A DNA stretch of 17,248 bases from Chthoniobacterales bacterium. Lineage in GTDB: Bacteria; Verrucomicrobiota; Verrucomicrobiia; Chthoniobacterales; UBA6821. The notes under the pieces were generated by a model. That model ran no database searches, was not told the DNA's origin, and was given only the letters and a program-made list of their open reading frames with translations. Below, piece after piece: positions 16,178-17,248 of the stretch. Every line of letters begins with the position of its first letter. Position 1 is the first letter of the stretch. The stretch covers positions 1-17,248 of the forward strand of contig JAIPKF010000012.1 in the NCBI GenBank assembly GCA_021733705.1, written 5' to 3'. A program made the translations under genes and the position numbers.

Positions 16178-16942
16178 TCACTTTGTTTCAGGGACCAATG
16201 GCTGGAGTGCCGAGGTAGCAATCCAGCCTTTCAGGCCAGATTCCATCTTGACGTACGACCAGACACCATGACGTGATTGCAAGAAAAGCAGGGAGCCTGT
16301 GGGAATGGATGCAAGGATCGGGCCATTCTCGACTGGATTGGAGCGAAGTGGTGTTGTTGCTGGCCTCTCTTCACGATGCTCTGGACTTGTTTTGAAATCG
16401 TATTTGGGAAGTACTATCACGATCTTGGAAGCACCTGTTCGAGGATCGAGTGTTGTTCCTAAAAAAGCCAGGGCACTCCCTAATAAAAAAATGAGGGAGA
16501 GAAAGATCAAGAGGAGATACGAACGCTTCTTAGAGGATTCTGATGCTCCAAGATAGCGAGTAAAAAAAATCCAGACGACTAAGAAAGCCGCACTCCATGC
16601 GAGGAGAGAGCCGATCATTACAAGGTAATCGGGAGAGCAGAAGGAAAGGAGTTTTGTTCTCCAGGTTGGTTGAATGGCGATCCCTATTTTTCCAAGTAGT
16701 TCATTTAATTTTTCTCTAGCCTGAGAAAAATGAGGGTTGAGGACGAGTGCACGGCGTAAGGCTAAAGAGGCATCAGCAAGATCTCCTCGTGCTTCAGCTT
16801 CTAATCCATCATTGTAGAAGTGCTCGGGAGAATTGATAATCTGCGGTCCCGATGTGGAGGGAGGGTTCGATGCATCAGCAGCACGGAGTGGGATGATTCC
16901 GAAGCTAAACAAAGCTATTAAAAAGAAGAGAGACCATTTCAT
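16178..16942 (-). CDS. BatE-like TPR, membrane and SH3-domain protein
   Basis: This 254-residue envelope protein has a signal peptide (1-22, ending LRAADA), one to two TPR-like helices (about 40-83; GLEAEARGDLADASLALRRA is typical), two membrane helices (about 106-128 and 141-163) and a C-terminal bacterial SH3-like domain (about 205-250, with GSLLFLQ, WSYVKM and KGWIA). The order TPR, two helices, SH3 matches BatE-type proteins of aerotolerance (Bat) operons in Bacteroidetes and PVC bacteria. Their role is poorly understood and usually linked to MoxR-type ATPase systems. The start overlaps the upstream gene's stop as ATGA, supporting a BatD-BatE pair. It converges on the GT2 gene with only 10 nt between stop codons. 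The Bat assignment is by layout, not by a diagnostic motif. Confidence 0.7.
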   Translation of the reverse strand: MKWSLFFLIALFSFGIIPLRAADASNPPSTSGPQIINSPEHFYNDGLEAEARGDLADASLALRRALVLNPHFSQAREKLNELLGKIGIAIQPTWRTKLLSFCSPDYLVMIGSLLAWSAAFLVVWIFFTRYLGASESSKKRSYLLLIFLSLIFLLGSALAFLGTTLDPRTGASKIVIVLPKYDFKTSPEHREERPATTPLRSNPVENGPILASIPTGSLLFLQSRHGVWSYVKMESGLKGWIATSALQPLVPETK

Positions 16943-17248
16943 GAGTGATGACCATGTTGAAAAACATTCAAGATCTGTACTATTTTCTGCCGCTCTTGAG
17001 GACGCAGTACAGTTTCACGTGCCCCATAATTCATTTCATCACAACGCCTGAAAATTTCCTCTAACTCAGAAAATCGAGAGGGATCTTTTTTTAGTAATTC
17101 CTCCGCATAGCAAACTGCTGTTTTATAAAAGAGATCGGGAGCAAGCTGATGGTCTTGAAGTTCAGACCACATTTTTTTGAGGTGCTGTTGTAGCACTAAT
17201 GATTCTCTTTTTTGATACCTCTGAAAACCAAGGTAAGTTACAAAAACG
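16939..17248 (-). CDS. C-terminal fragment of a membrane protein, probably BatD-like (runs off the right edge)
   Basis: The frame is open from the stop at 16939-16941 to the right window edge. It extends before the GTG at 17194-17196 as VFVTYLGFQRYQKRESLVLQ, so that GTG is not the true start. The visible part begins with the end of a probable membrane helix and a basic stretch (RYQKR). It continues as a soluble, helical, charged tail of about 85 residues ending NVFQHGHHS. A single membrane helix followed by a cytoplasmic helical tail, directly before a BatE-like gene with an ATGA overlap, fits the C-terminal end of BatD. The diagnostic N-terminal domains are outside the window, so this rests mainly on context. 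Confidence 0.5.
   Translation of the reverse strand, partial: VFVTYLGFQRYQKRESLVLQQHLKKMWSELQDHQLAPDLFYKTAVCYAEELLKKDPSRFSELEEIFRRCDEMNYGARETVLRPQERQKIVQILNVFQHGHHS

Noticed and set aside
1..17248. CRISPR arrays, tRNA or rRNA genes, insertion sequences, phage or toxin-antitoxin genes
   Set aside because: I looked for direct repeats with spacers, transposase motifs, small paired genes and tRNA-like cloverleafs and saw none; the window is explained by metabolic, envelope and glycan genes.

Overview
The window reads as a chromosomal segment of a Gram-negative bacterium. A PVC-group organism, perhaps Verrucomicrobiota, is my best guess, but this is inference. The hints are a Wzt-type O-polysaccharide exporter ATPase, a BatD/BatE-like pair with a TPR-membrane-SH3 layout, and a pyrH-frr pair. 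No rRNA or tRNA fixes the taxonomy. Start sites generally lack a recognisable Shine-Dalgarno sequence, and four gene junctions are ATGA overlaps.

Layout. (A) Positions 1-8836, minus strand, read from right to left: an ABC ATPase of the Wzt type with a C-terminal carbohydrate-binding-like domain; a 1753-residue multidomain protein (methyltransferase, possible kinase-like fold, coiled coil, NPDV repeats, WbsX/GH99-like domain, GT4, GT2); a polytopic GT-C-like membrane glycosyltransferase; and a second polytopic membrane protein, broken by a frameshift and cut by the window edge. This block is very AT-rich and looks like an acquired or fast-evolving surface-polysaccharide (O-antigen-like) locus. 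(B) Positions 8967-14238, minus strand, tightly packed: pyrH (UMP kinase), frr (ribosome recycling factor), a secreted thioredoxin-like protein without a CXXC, two tandem ROK sugar kinases related to Mak fructokinase, and a sugar/H+ symporter of the XylE/GLUT type. The last three make a sugar uptake and phosphorylation module joined to a translation/nucleotide pair. (C) Positions 14356-16167, plus strand: a protein with two GT2 glycosyltransferase domains, divergent from pyrH. (D) Positions 16178-17248, minus strand: a BatE-like TPR/SH3 membrane protein preceded by the C-terminal end of a probable BatD-like protein that runs off the right edge.

How the genes fit together: blocks A and C would build and export a surface glycan, and the ROK/MFS module may supply phosphorylated hexose. 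I see no CRISPR array, transposase, phage gene or recognised defence system. The most striking points are the tandem ROK kinases, which have lost opposite halves of the family's motif set (one the zinc site, the other the phosphate loop); the giant fusion protein; and a GC-rich tract of about 200 bp inside the ABC ATPase gene.
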